Of a DNA stretch of 64,000 nt, positions 11,620 to 24,265 are shown piece by piece (the stretch's first letter is position 1; each line of letters starts with the position of its first letter). The notes beneath the pieces were generated by a model. That model was not told the DNA's origin, did no database searches, and worked only from the letters and a program-made list of their open reading frames with translations. Origin of the DNA: Beta vulgaris subsp. vulgaris. Its lineage: Eukaryota; Streptophyta; Magnoliopsida; Caryophyllales; Amaranthaceae. The DNA is taken from positions 10,884,535-10,948,534 of the forward strand of contig NC_079209.1 in the NCBI RefSeq assembly GCF_026745355.1. The letters are read 5' to 3'. A program made the translations under genes and the position numbers.

Positions 11620-12696
11620 TGTATTCACTATTTTGATGATCACAAATAATGTAGTTTTTATTCTAGTTAAATCTTATTTGAGTTCGTTTTATTTTCTATT
11701 AGATTTAATTTTATATCTTTGATTAGATTTTATTCTAGTAGTATAGATTAGATTTATTTTATTTTTATACAGTTAGCTTATTGATAACATATGGAGAATT
11801 GATAATGAGTTTAATCAAAATTAAGTTATTTAAACTAATTGTTTATCTTTTCGACTCATTACATGATTGTATGATTTTGATATTATGGAATATTAACTTT
11901 AACAAATTTGAATTCCATAATGTTAGTGGAGTTAGTGGTATATGCGCAGGTGAAATGTATAAGCAAACTGAACGTGCAATATTATCTAACTACCCGCTAC
12001 AAATAAGGAACCAAGATGTTGATCAGTTAGTTCCTAGATTCTAGGGAGCATAACCAACTGCCTTATTGTTAGCACGCGCAAATCTGAAGGAGTGGAGGCT
12101 GTTTAAGCGGAATAACGGCTACAGAAGTGGTTGGTGGGATGCTACATTATAGCGCCCACAACGTACTAATGGAGCAAAACGTGGAGTAGCATATATTCCT
12201 ATTTATAGCGTTAGAAAATTGAATTCAAACTTAAGACTTTCCAAATTTTCATGTATTAAATCTAAGAAAGTTTATTCGGTTTTCTATCTTCAATTTATTA
12301 CAATCATTTTGAGTTTGGGTTCAGAGAACGAAAAATCTTGTAATCAAGAGAGAGAAAAGAGAAAGATAAAGAGAAGAGAGAGAGAGAAGACTTCTAGTGA
12401 AGTCAAGTGAGGAAAGTCACAGGGGAAACAAGGTGACTGGGAACTAGTTCCTAGAGGAACTGAGTGAGGATTGATTTATAATAAGTTGAAATAACTTTTA
12501 TAATTAAAAGAGCAAGGTTTCTTCCTAAAGAATTGAGGAAGAGAACCTTGTTAAAAGGATCTTCGTGCGTTCTTACTTGTCACTACTTCTCTTTATTAAC
12601 TTTCAATTTTAGTTTATTCGCAAAAAGTTTGTAAATCTCCCCAACTATAATTCACCCCCCTCTTGTAGTTGATCTCGTATTTATACTAGACTAACA
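11620..12696 (+). repeat. Sirevirus-like 3' LTR (about 1.08 kb)
   Basis: The repeat begins TGTATTCACTATTTTGATGA just after the purine tract and ends with a run CACCCCCCTCTTG... ...GACTAACA, so it has TG...CA ends. The TTTTGATGAT start and CACCCCCCTCTTG near the end are typical of SIRE-type LTRs. The matching 5' LTR is absent, so a target duplication cannot be tested. It contains an AGAGAGAAAAGAG purine tract near 12345-12395. Confidence 0.65.
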
Positions 12697-14435
12697 CTAC
12701 CAAAAAAGGCATTCAATTTTTTTTGGAACCCGTAAATGACCAACCATATCTTTCACTCTCTCTTTCTCTATTTCTCTATGAATCTCCATCGCCAACCAAA
12801 TTTGACACACATCTCAATTTTTCAATGAGAAAGCAACCATCCTCCTCCTCTAGTGGTGAAATGGAAAATCTCTATGCTTAACCTCCTTCCTCTTCAACAA
12901 CAAAGCTTCAAACCCGGCCACAACTTGAAATCACCTCTTTCGAGCACCCCGTAGTTCGTCTACTAAGTGTTAGCCCATTATGCAACTCCTCTCCAACCCT
13001 ATGGAACTCCTTTTTTGTAGCAATGGACTACAACCTCCTACAATATTTTTTCTCAACTACTTGTTAGAGAACTTGCAAATCAATTTCTCATCCTCCTCAC
13101 ACTTACGTTGAAATCCTTATTTGCCGCACCAAATATGTCTACAACTTTTCCCTCCTTTCTTCCTTACTATCAAACCCATTCTAACAAACTGCATATTGCA
13201 CTATGCAACACAATACTTTCAGTCTCTTTTTGATATGTGCAAGCAACACAATACCATGTCCAATCCTCTTATTTCCTCTTACCCAAACTATTTCTCACAT
13301 CCCTTGTTCATCAAAGGTGTGATTATTGTGAAATATCCACGATCACACAACCCAACCTCTTCAACGTGGTAAACTACACAACCTTAGAAAAACCAATCTA
13401 GATAACCTCCTTCCTTATATACATTCCCTCATTTCTAAAATCCTCTTACATACATATCATGAAAATTTGCATCGACTAAGCATTAAATTGCAATAACCCA
13501 AAATTGTTTTTCCTATATTATTCCTCTAGATGATAAAAACCAACTACCCTCCCTTACCAAACTCACAAAATTTTCTCTTTCTTTAGTATAGGATTGTCTA
13601 AACAACCAAACAACTAAATCTTGTCATATTTGGTCGCTCATCACTTCCATCTTCGTTCTACTCATACACGTCATTGTTGAACCTCGTCTTAGAGCTCCGA
13701 CAACTTCTCATATGGTCCAACCCACATCTTCATCTATGGTGTTTGCTGCCTCATCCACTTCTATCTAAAACTGGTCTCTCGTCCTTGTCGTCCGTCTTTC
13801 GGGGGCGTGTAGAAGATGTAAGTTAACTATATCTTAGTCAAATATTTTAGTTATTATAATCTAGTATATTTAGAACATCATGTTTATCTTTAGGATATTA
13901 TCTCTTCACTGTATATCATATTCTCTAGAATATTATTAGCATAATATCTTTATTTCTTCTATTAATTATCATCTCTTTTATTATATACGGTGTACTTATC
14001 ATACTATTTAAGATAAGCTTTCTCATAAACTCTATCAAATAGGGTACAAGGGAGAGTAGAGGGAAGAATAGGGAGGGGGTGGTCATGTACTCGTGTTGAC
14101 CGCGGATTCTTTAGGGGGGGGGGGCTTCTTCCTTTTTTTTGGTTAATTTTCCTTGTTGGTGTTATGAAAAGTTCTTGTTGCATAATGTTGTTAAATCAAT
14201 TGGCTTTTGTTGGTGTTAATAATCTTACTTCCTACTATGTAACTTATTAATAATTTAGTTCATATAAAAGCTCAAGAGTAATTCATAGTTAAACTTACTT
14301 AACCAAAATAATTATTAAACGAACAATTAACTTTCTCAATTATTTTATTAAACATGTTTGATGTATTGGGATATTACATCATGTAGGTCAGCTTTGTACG
14401 AGGACATCTCAGATAATTTCATCTTTACCTACTAA
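12697..14435. other. Degenerate non-coding DNA, possible old Copia 3' end
   Basis: No intact gene. TTTCGGGGGCGTG at about 13797-13810 followed by TGTAGAAGATGTAAG and an AT-rich 220 bp stretch looks like a polypurine tract plus decayed Copia LTR, but no second LTR was found. A G10-type run occurs at 14114-14124. Confidence 0.3.
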
Positions 14436-14644
14436 GGGCCAGTTCTCCCCAGTTTATTTTCAGTTCAGTTCAGTTCAGTTCAGCTCTATTCAGTTCAGTT
14501 TAATTCAGTTTAGCTCAGTTCAGTTCAGCTCCATTCTTTTATAACCATTTTGTTAAATATTATTATTATGTTGGTATAATTTATTTTACTAATTAATCTT
14601 ATTATTATTATTATTATTATTATTTATTTTTATATCATTACTAT

Positions 14645-14682
<38 letters not shown>

Positions 14683-15345
14683 GTTGTTGTTGTTGTTGTT
14701 GTTGTTGTTTCCATATATTATTTTGTTTATTATAGCTTTACTCATTATTATTACTATTATTATTAGGAGGAACATGGTTTAGGTCAAAGCACAAATAAAC
14801 CCACGTTTTTAGCCCATAAACCAATCAAAACGCGTCAAAACGGTTTATGATGTAATTTTTGTGATCCAACCCAATCATTATTTTTTTACTAAATATTATT
14901 ATATTATTAAGTATAATTATTAAAATAGTAGTATTAATTTACTTCTTAGATATTATTGTTATTATATATCATCATCAAGTATTAATATGTTAATACAAAT
15001 AATATAAAATAATTATTATTAATTATCATTATTATCATTAATTATTATTATTATTATTAATTTATGATTATTAATATTATTTATTTCTAACTATCATTTA
15101 AAAATACACAAAACTATTATTATTATTATTCATTATTCATTATTATTACTTATCATTATAATTATTATTTAATATTCATATTATTATTGTTTAAATATTA
15201 TTTATATATTTATTCAATTCAATTCAGTTCATTTCATTTCATTTCAGTTCAGTTCAATTCAGTTCACCTCCAATCAATTCAATTCAGTTCAGTTCAGCTC
15301 CAATTATTTTACTTCACTTTAGCTGTTAGTATTAAATTTGGAATC
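14436..15345. repeat. CAGTT-rich MITE-like left end plus ATT/GTT microsatellites
   Basis: TAA followed by GGGCCAGTTCTCCCC matches the left end of the complete Harbinger MITE at 50192. Arrays of CAGTT follow (14455-14535), then ATT repeats (14600-14682), GTT repeats (14683-14710), more ATT, and a second CAGTT array (15205-15300). A matching right end (GAACATGCCC) was not found, so this is a fragment or a compound of fragments. Confidence 0.45.
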
Positions 15346-15348
15346 TTA

Positions 15349-15634
15349 GGGGTCGTTTGGTTCAAAATAAGGAATGGAAAGGGAATGGAATGGGATGATG
15401 AATAAATAAAGTTTACTTTAAACACTTGTTTGTTTTGATGTAGGAATGGAATCATTGGCCTAATGACTCCCTTACTTTTTGTTTCCTATTGGTGTGAGGA
15501 GGGTTTCAAGATGGGGGACAAAATTGGGCTAGTAAGGGAGTAAAAAAAATGGATAACCCAACCAAACATAAAATAAGGGAGTGTGTTACCTCAATCCGTT
15601 TCCAAGCCTAAAATATTTCCAACCAAACGGACCC
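15349..15634. mobile_element. Tourist-like (PIF/Harbinger) MITE, 286 bp, in eIF2 beta promoter
   Basis: The ends GGGGTCGTTTGGTTC and CCAACCAAACGGACCC are inverted repeats. TTA flanks both (15346-15348, 15635-15637). Length, ends and TTA duplication fit Tourist MITEs. It lies about 70 bp upstream of the TATA-like box of the next gene. Confidence 0.75.
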
Positions 15635-15701
15635 TTAAAAGAGATGGTAAAATAGCTAAAGCCACAAACAATTCGAAAAGAGGAGTATCTTCTAAAAAGA
15701 T

Positions 15702-15712
15702 TTATATATAAA
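15702..15712 (+). promoter_or_regulatory. TATA-like box of the eIF2 beta gene
   Basis: TTATATATAAA lies about 340 bp upstream of the start codon and about 130 bp before a probable 5'UTR intron donor. Inferred from sequence only. Confidence 0.45.
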
Positions 15713-15835
15713 AAAAAGAGTATTAAAAAGGGTGCTACGAATTTTTGAGTGCTTCTTCAATAGAATACTTGCGAAGAAACAAAGGTTGAAACTTGCAAGA
15801 AAAAGAGGGTTTTTTCATTGAACCATTTTTATCAG

Positions 15836-16016
15836 GTTAAACTTCATCTCACAACTCCGCCGCTAATCCAATAGATCTCATCTTACCACTATATCCTTAT
15901 TTCTGATTTAAAATTGAAACTTCTTTTTAGTTCTCTTTAATTCCCAGAATATTTTTTTATTCAGATTTCATTTTTCAGCTAATTTTAGTTCTAAACCCTA
16001 AAAATTCTTTTTACAG
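15836..16016 (+). other. Probable 5'UTR intron of the eIF2 beta gene
   Basis: The donor AG/GTTAAA at 15835-15836 and the acceptor TTTTTACAG ending at 16016 enclose a T-rich 181 bp segment ending 30 bases before the ATG. Leader introns are common in plant housekeeping genes. RNA evidence is needed to confirm it. Confidence 0.4.
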
Positions 16017-16046
16017 GTTTTGTTTCTTTTTTGGTTTGAAGAAATC

Positions 16047-19000
16047 ATGGCTTCCGAAGACAACACAACTGAGTTGAAGGAAGAAATTCCTGATGTGGGT
16101 ACCTTTTTTTTGTTTATTTCTAATCTTTATTATATATCGCTCAATTTTCAGTGCATAGCTTTTCATTTCTGTTTGATTTCATTGTTTAGTTTCTTTTGAG
16201 GTGCTTCTTTTGTTTTGTGTGTGTTTTTGTACTTATATTATGATTTTATCAACATGTATATGATGAGGGTTGGTGCTGCAATGAATTTTTTTTTTTTTAC
16301 ATTATATGTTATTTTATTTGGTTTACATAAAAATATCATTGTTTTCTTTGAAAATTTTTAAAAAGAATTTTTTTATGTCATTAGGGTCTTATTACATGGT
16401 ATCATGGAGAGTTCATATTTAAATCTTTTTCACTTGGGGTGTTGTTATTGAGAAAATGTAGATACTTTCATCCATGTGTATAGCCAGTGTTGATATGAAG
16501 TGCTCAGTGTTTTTCTATTAGACATGAGTATTGCTTCATATGCAGAAGTAATTAATTAATGATAGAATAGGAAGGCTTAAGAAATTTCAGAGCAAACATG
16601 TTCCTGTGAAAATGGAAAAAGATTAATGATAAGATGGCATTAACCTGCTTGACAAGTTTGTGAAGACTATATTAATGTTACAGAGGTAGGATTTGGTTAG
16701 ATCATCTGAAAGTTGTGAACTGGCTGGCAAATAACTAATATGTAGAAGACCCTCAAACACCTTACCTTTAATATTTGGCTTTGTGTAGATTGTAGGGTAC
16801 TCTGGTTAACACAATGAAGAGTAATAAGTTTTACAGTGTACTCCCTCCGCCCAATTTGTAACTTTCTCTTTTAGTGTTGCATGGAGATGAGAATGCTCAA
16901 GTGGAATAGCTTTTTGTGCAATTCTGAATTTGTACATAATAATGTGGTTTCCTAGGAACTCCAGACAAATAAAAAGGTTTACTATGAATAAAGTTAATAA
17001 GGTGCTTTTTCCCCCCTACGACAATAACTTGACAAGGAAAGTGGACATATTTGATCGTGTGGGTTGGTTTTTTTTTTTTTTTTTGGGGGGGGGGGGAGGA
17101 CATCCCAATATAGTAATTTGAAAGCTGTTGAATGGATGGAACTTGGAAGGAGTTTTAGCTAGTGGACCAAATCAGTGACCTAATTAAGGTGTGGGACATG
17201 ACATGGCCCTATACTTTGCTTCAACAGAGAATTAGGACATCATAATTTCGGTCTTACATTTTCACTGACAGGATATTGATCTATAACAAGAACATCTGTG
17301 GTGGATCTTATGGAGGTAAGGCCTGAGGCTCAATGTGAACATGGAAAGGATTAGAGAGCGATATGCTTTAAAGCTGTAAGAATAATCCTTGATGTGCACT
17401 GTTCTTAAGAATGTGAGATGGGTATTTTAGTTTATTTTTCATGTTGCGAACTAGAGAGAAAGACTCTTCATAGCCAATTTGCATGCGTCATGCCTTTTGA
17501 ATGCATCCTCTAATGGCAAGTCTAGCCTTTTGTTTTATTGAAGAACATTCCGCATTCAATTTACTTTGCAAACTTTCTTGTTAGGAACTGCCTTCTTGTG
17601 GTGTGGGCGATCAGTCTTTTTCCATATCTGATTACCCTCACTATCTTTACTCTTACCCATCGCCTTATTTGGATCACTTGAAGCCTCTTTGTAAGTTGTT
17701 ATTTTGGGAAAGCTAGAAAGATGTGAGATATGAGCCTGATGTATGACAGACAGATAAGTAGTATTGCACTGATATAATGAATTATTGTCTACAAAGTTAG
17801 CTCATATATTATGCTCTCAAAAATAAAAAAAGTTAGCTCATATATAACCTTGCAGATTGGTCGGTTACCTAATATAATGCACCTGAGCTTCATGAATTTT
17901 GACTTAAGAGCTTCTGTTCTTCCTCGAAAGGGGAAGACTAAGGAGAGTGGACGTGTGGTGGGGTGGGGGTAGAAGAACAAGAAATCTCCATTCTTTGCTG
18001 TGCAAGGCCGTAGAGACTGTACTTTTGTACATTTTGAATTCGTAACAGCAAATCAAGGTTTGACAAACCTCCTAACGTAGTAACGTGCATGCTGAGTTTG
18101 CAACATGATAAGAAATTAAACTAAGTAGGCATCAACACACTTTCTCGGTGTAATCTAGTTGATTTAGTTTCACTTTAATTTCGTCAACCACCAAATTAGT
18201 GGTTAAGCTACCCTAGATCAGATTTTCGTGAATACAACTAACATAACCATCTTCATCTTAATCCAGACAATAATAGACTATTAATCTTTTTAAATGCAGT
18301 TTCTCCATCTATTTTCACAGTCTCTTTTTCAGGAACAAGTTTATCTTTTTAGGTGGTTATGCTGATGGAAACTCCAATTTCTTTGCCTTCTCTACATCTA
18401 GGGATGGAAATTATATTGCTTACTTTGATGACATTACATCTTATGTCTGTTATTATTATTTCCAGATAGTGCCATTTGATCCCAGTAAGAAAAAGAAGAA
18501 GAAGAAGGTCGTCATTCAAGATATTGCTGATGAACCTGTGGAGAAACTGGCTGAGAAAACAGAAAACTTGTCAGGTATGTGTTCCTCCGCCTTTCTTGTG
18601 GAATATGGTGCACATTTTTAACACAACATTTTGCTGATGAACCTGTGCACATTTTTAATCTACTTGAGTTAGTTTCACTTTTATTTCGTCAACCACCAAA
18701 TTAGTGCTTAAACTACCCTAGATCAGATTTTTGATCGAATGGCTAAGAGCTTCTGAATTTTAATCTCCAAAGGTACTCAAACTAGTTCAGCATTTTACGA
18801 CGAGCTTCTATGGCGCGGAATCACAAGCTTTTGAGTTTTTTTATTCTCCATCCCATAGTGATCTTCACACTTCACACCTGTGTTGTTTGGCATTTCCCAG
18901 ATAAACTTGACAGTTTCTGAACTCCTTTCTCCAACTCAAATCTTCTTCTCTTTTTTTTTCCACATTTTTTGAACGTTTTTTTGTTCTCTATATACTTCAA

Positions 19001-22000
19001 ATTTCTTAACATTTGAGAATAGTTCTTAAATTCCTTACTGGATTTATATGTGAAGTTCATTAGGGGTGGAAGTTATTTAGATGAAACGCACGTTTGTAAT
19101 ATATAAGTTAAAGCGTAATGAAGGCTTCTACATTTTATTTTTGGTATTAAAGGGATTTTCACTCTATACATGTTCTGGTCCTTTTCTGCAGTGTCTGATG
19201 GAGTTGAAAACTCCTTTGCTGGCTTGAAGAAAAAGAAGAAGAAGCCTGTAAGAAGGGGGAAGCTCTAGCATTGTTAATGAAATATATGTCTTATTTTTTG
19301 AATAATATTGATGAAAAAGTCTTCTTGCAGGTTGAAAGTAATCTTTCGGGTGATGATATTGCTGACAATGGGGAAGAAAAGGATGGTAAGATTACAAGCT
19401 TGTCAATTTTATCATTCATGTGGGCACAATTTCTTTTTATCTCTTTCCCTTGTGCTTATGATACAAGTTTACCTGTCATGTCAACTACTTTACAGCATTT
19501 TAGTAACTTTGTGACTTCTGATGTGGCTTTTGACTCAGATCAACTTGGAGAAGATGAAGAGGGAGATGGAATAGTTTTGCAGGCAGAAGAGCCAAGATAC
19601 CCTTGGGAAGGAAGTGACCGAGATTACACATATGAGGAGGTTTGTTTGATTCCTTAATCTTCTTTTTTGTATATTTAACTGCTAACTTTGCTATTGCTAT
19701 CATTGTTAGTCTGCTATAAAGTTATAAGATATCTTTGTTCTTTTATGCTATTGGATGTTGGATTTCGCTGCGTGGTTATGTGTCTAACTTCCAAGTGTGA
19801 TTCAATTGAGCTATTGCATTCGGTAAAGGTGGTGGATAACATTTGTGTCATTAGAGGATCATCTTCTTGAGTCGTCTCTTCACAAACAGCACATTAATGG
19901 TCAACAGCTTTTCTTTTTCTGATTGATTTTGTGGTGTTAATATTACTTAATTACTACCATCCTCACCTTATAAAATGAAAAGACAAGGCTTTCTATATAC
20001 TCGTTCTCTATGCTTGTAGTAGTTGCAGAACCCCCATCATTAAAAATATGATGCTCTCTTCTGTTCCTTCCTCTGAATAACTGCATTCTTCTTCTCCATA
20101 CCCTGAAATAGTCTTTCTATGGCATGTTGGTTTGAGATGGATCTTCGAATTGCAAACTCGTAATATTGTCTCTATTTTCTCTCTTTTGCGGTACTGATGG
20201 TTGGCACTTTTTTTTATAATGTAGATGTTAATCTTCTATATATGTTGTGCAGCTTCTTGGAAGAGTTTTTAACATCCTCCGTGAGAACAACCCAGAACTT
20301 GCCGGTGACAGGCGTCGAACAGTTATGAGACCTCCACAAGTACTACGTGAAGGCACAAAGAAGACAGTTTTTGTGAACTTCATGGATCTTTGCAAGACGT
20401 ATGCCCAATACTCTTCATATTTCTTTGATGATTTTCTTTTCTTTGTTTGAATATGTTTTCTTTCTTGGTCAACATTATGAATCGTATAGCCCGTGAATCG
20501 TGATATAATTGTCTTTTGAACTCTGTAGTTATATCTTCTGCTGATTTCTATTTTTATCTCGAGTCCTTACTTTGTTGAAATGTTTTGTTTGGATGTTTAG
20601 TTTTTATGTTATTGGGGGAAGAAGACATTTTTTCTTTTCTTGAGGGTGGGATAAGGAACACTTGAGGTTGTTAAGCCCTAGCTTGCGATGCTCGAAATTG
20701 GCCAGGTGAGGAACCTCAGGCTGAGTCAGACATCAAGGACTAGGCAGTTTGGCTCAGCTTTGTTTTTTTTTTTTTGGGGTACAACTTAACGTTAAATATG
20801 AAACAAAAAATTGTGTTTGTGAGATACTTAAAAGCACAATAAAAGCACAAATATCATCCATTGAAGTCGTACGGAGCAAAGTCAAAGGTTGCCAAACTTT
20901 ATTTTAGCCAAGGTTTGACTTGGTTCGGCTAGAGGCTCTTCTCAGCTGTGGATCAATCCTGACTCCAGCTGAAGCTATGAGCCGAAGTACAATGCCCAAG
21001 ATGGATCAGCTTTCTTGGAGCACCAGATAGGTAGATAAATAGAGAATTCTCTTATGTTTCCCCCTCTTTGTATGCATTCCTTTAGGTTTATTCTCATGCA
21101 TCTTTTGCCTTCTTGCTAGATCTGGTTTCTGCTGATGTTGGTAACATTGTTGCACCCTTATGTGAGCCTTTGGGGAAATCATTCCAATTCTTTCATTTCA
21201 GATTGAATGGGATGCATCTTAAAGATTTGACATGTTCTGTGAATGATAGGCGATGTATTTTGGCAATGATGTGACTAGATTATGCTGCTGTGTTACTTCT
21301 GCTTAAAATATTGAAGAAAGTTATACCTTCAAAGGAGAATGTTTTTAAATATTTTGATATTGAACATCCTGTGTTTATCTGTTCTTTTCCAGGATGCACA
21401 GGCAACCAGAACATGTTATGACCTTTTTACTAGCTGAAATGGGAACAAGTGGATCTCTAGATGGACAGCAAAGATTGGTGGTGAAAGGAAGATTTGCCCC
21501 AAAGAATTTTGAAGGAATATTGAGGAGATATGTCAGTAAGTACCTGCTTTTCTACGATTGACCTGTATTCAGTTGAACAGTGTTGAACGGGGAGTTGGAG
21601 TAATTAATTCCGCTTTGCCATTGAACTCATGCACAAATTCGAAGTTCATATATTCTCTTAGTGTTGTCCTTAATTAGGCTTAAGATGGGGCATTTGATGA
21701 ACTTTATCGTGAACACCTACTGTTTTCTTGAAAAGCTACTGTGCACTTTACTTTTGCTACCAAAGTACATAGTAAATCAAACATTCATTATAGTCGCTCA
21801 AAGTATTATTCTAAGGGTTTTTGGTGATAAATTGTCTTGCTTTCTCTTTTAGAATCTTCTTGTTATGATTATGTCATCTGTTCAGATGTCCTCCTAGTTA
21901 TCTGGGATGTTTGTATGGCCAACTGTTGCCTCTTGCACACATGCTGTACGTCACTCAGAAATACAATTTTGGCTTGTTTTCGGCAGTATATTGAGTCATG

Positions 22001-23660
22001 CATGTAGGCTATAAGATCCTGTGTAGTTGTGCTTTTGAATCCGTTGGGTAAATAATAAGTTTCTATTTTCGTCCCTTTGTTCTAAACCTAGTATTTGTTT
22101 GTCACAGATGAATACGTTATTTGCAATGGCTGTAAGAGTTCAGATACCATATTGTCGAAGGAAAACCGACTCTTCTTCCTCAGATGTGAACAGGTTAGTC
22201 CTTTGCTGGAAATTGCTGCTTTCCGTTGAGGTGCTCTCTTGTTGATTTTTGCAATGAGGTCTTGGTTTTTGACTCTTCATTGAGAAGTAACCTTGCAGTG
22301 CGTGTATACAAGCAAAAAACTTCATTGGTTCTTCGAATCAAGAGATATTTGTACTTGGAAATCTAGAATTTTTATTTTTATTCCCATGCATGGTTTGCTA
22401 TATATTTTTTACCTAATGTCTCAATTAAAGGTGCACAGTGGCTAGGTTGGTGGGGGGTGGGGGGGGGGGAGGGGCTATGAGTGACCATAGTTCCATGCTG
22501 TACCTGGAGCTCAACCCAGTACCCTACTGCTGGGTGATCACTGATCGGTCTGAGGCATGACTGGGCCTGGTCTAGTAGTTTGGTGGGTTCAGGCTAATAC
22601 ATCCCGCCAGTCACCTTCAGCCTCAACGAACATTTGAGGGCATTTGCAAGATTTTCTGTTTGACTTTTTACTTTTTCATTATCCGGTTGGGAGTGAGGTC
22701 CCTGTATTCGTTCACTATGCAGCGTTTAATTGATTGGGGAAAGTTCATATGGTAGAAAAGTAGGTTGGGTAAAGGGTTGTTATGTTAACCTTTTTTGGGA
22801 TAGAAATTCCCATCTGGCATCCAGGCTATATTTATATGTGCAAAGGTGTCTTAATGCTTCCCTCTTCTTTGCTTATGTGCTCTAGGAAGAGACAAAGAAC
22901 TTTTGTGCTTCCATTATTTGCGAGTAATGTTGAAAGTAAAATTAGAAACTTCTTTGCTTATGCGTTCTAGGGGGAGACACAGAATTTTTGTGCTTCCATT
23001 ATTTATCAGTAATCTCGAAAGTGAACATTAATAACTCCCAACATGGGATAATTTATGAAAATCTTTTCGAGAGTACCCCCCCCCCCCCCCCCCCCCCCCC
23101 CCCTCTCTTTTTGAACAAAAGACTTGTTTCTGAGTAGATGTTGATTTTCAAGATATTTTGCCTATTTCGACTTCCGAGCTCATGATGATGATTGATGAGT
23201 ATGAAGTTCTGAGGCCATTTCACTAACATTAGTGCTATCACATCCTGTTTGGCTGGTAGTAAATATTGGTAAACAGTAATGAAACTTTACAAAGCTGGAA
23301 AAGTATTCGTGGATGGAAAATACATTACCATGGATGTAAGGAACTTTTCCTCACAAATTAGTTATAATATCACAAATTTAACGTGGCTTACCAAGAAGGC
23401 TGTTAGAATTTGAGTGATATTAACCTTATAGTTCCTTTCTGATGAAGTTCTTACATCCATTCGACTAGGATGTAAAGTGATAAGTTCATTTTTGCTGCTT
23501 TGAAGAACAATTTAAACATTTGCTAATTCTGAAGATGTAGAATATCTAGTTTTACTTAATTTTATCGGATATACATTTGCAGTGTGGTTCTGGACGATCA
23601 GTTGCTCCGATCAAAGCTGGATTTGTTGCTCGTGTTGGACGTAGGACTCAAGGGTCTTGA
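16047..23660 (+). CDS. eIF2B-beta subunit (eIF2β): Eukaryotic translation initiation factor 2 subunit beta, nine exons
   Basis: Exons: 16047-16094, 18466-18574, 19192-19247, 19331-19385, 19539-19639, 20253-20398, 21393-21535, 22108-22193, 23583-23660. All have GT-AG junctions and sum to 822 bases, 273 aa plus stop, close to the usual plant length. The N-terminus has Lys blocks ([24 protein letters not shown]) that in this family bind eIF5 and eIF2B epsilon. The core has [60 protein letters not shown] and [19 protein letters not shown]. The zinc ribbon uses CNGC and CEQC, ending [20 protein letters not shown]. The protein is part of the eIF2 ternary complex that delivers initiator Met-tRNA to the 40S subunit. 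The start is the first ATG after a leader intron. No lesion was seen. It is the plant eIF2 beta subunit, not the exchange factor eIF2B. Confidence 0.95.
16095..18465 (+). other. eIF2 beta intron 1 (2.4 kb)
   Basis: Non-coding, T-rich. It includes a Stowaway-like left end (ACTCCCTCCGCCCAA at about 16838) without a recognised right end, and a T/G homopolymer stretch at 17068-17097. No other gene was seen inside. Confidence 0.6.
20399..23582 (+). other. eIF2 beta introns 6-8 (with exons 7 and 8 between)
   Basis: The intronic parts are non-coding. They include homopolymer runs: T near 20763, G near 22450-22470, and a long pure C run at about 23077-23103. No transposon with clear ends was recognised. 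Confidence 0.5.
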
Positions 23661-24265
23661 GGAAGTGAAGCCGTAATCTCTTATCTTCTTTTTGTTTGCG
23701 AAATCAGTTTTGTTCCTCCAGTTGAGAAAAAAAGGAAAAAAAAGGAACAGAGAGATTGTTGCTAATTGAGTTGAACATTGTCACAAGGTTGAAGATGATG
23801 ATGCTTTGTATTGGATGTAACTGCACTCAGCTTTCTTTTACGCCTCTTTCTTGTGTACTTGTTGATTATTCGCAATTAATTTTGGTTCATAAATGATCTA
23901 TGTGACAGCCGTAGTAATTTATGTCAATTTGATGAAAAATAACAATATGCTTCGAGGTCAACAATTCTGACATTTCCTTTATTGAAAATTCAAATCAACG
24001 GTGGGAGAAAACTAAAATGGATTTGACATCCAAAAGTTGAGTGACATAGATGAGAACAACTTGATTACAGATAACACGAATTGCTTTCCTCTTGCTATTA
24101 GGGTCCGTGTAGATTTTCTCTCGAAACGTTTGAATCTATTATACTTCCGTATTCTTTTAGATCATACCCTCATTCTTTTTTTAAGATTCGGTTTTGTTTA
24201 TTTTATTTTAACTTATTTTAGTAAAAATAAGATTTTATAAGATAAGATAAAATAAGATGTTAGAA
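23661..24265 (+). other. eIF2 beta 3'UTR and downstream flank
   Basis: 3'UTR-like T-rich sequence. From about 24097 (AGGGTCCGTGTAGATT) onward it may be the left part of an outer MITE rich in GATAAGATAAGAT. No coding signal. Confidence 0.4.

Noticed and set aside
18872..19060. Minus-strand 62-codon frame within the eIF2 beta gene
   Set aside because: It is intronic, with homopolymers and no homology recognised.
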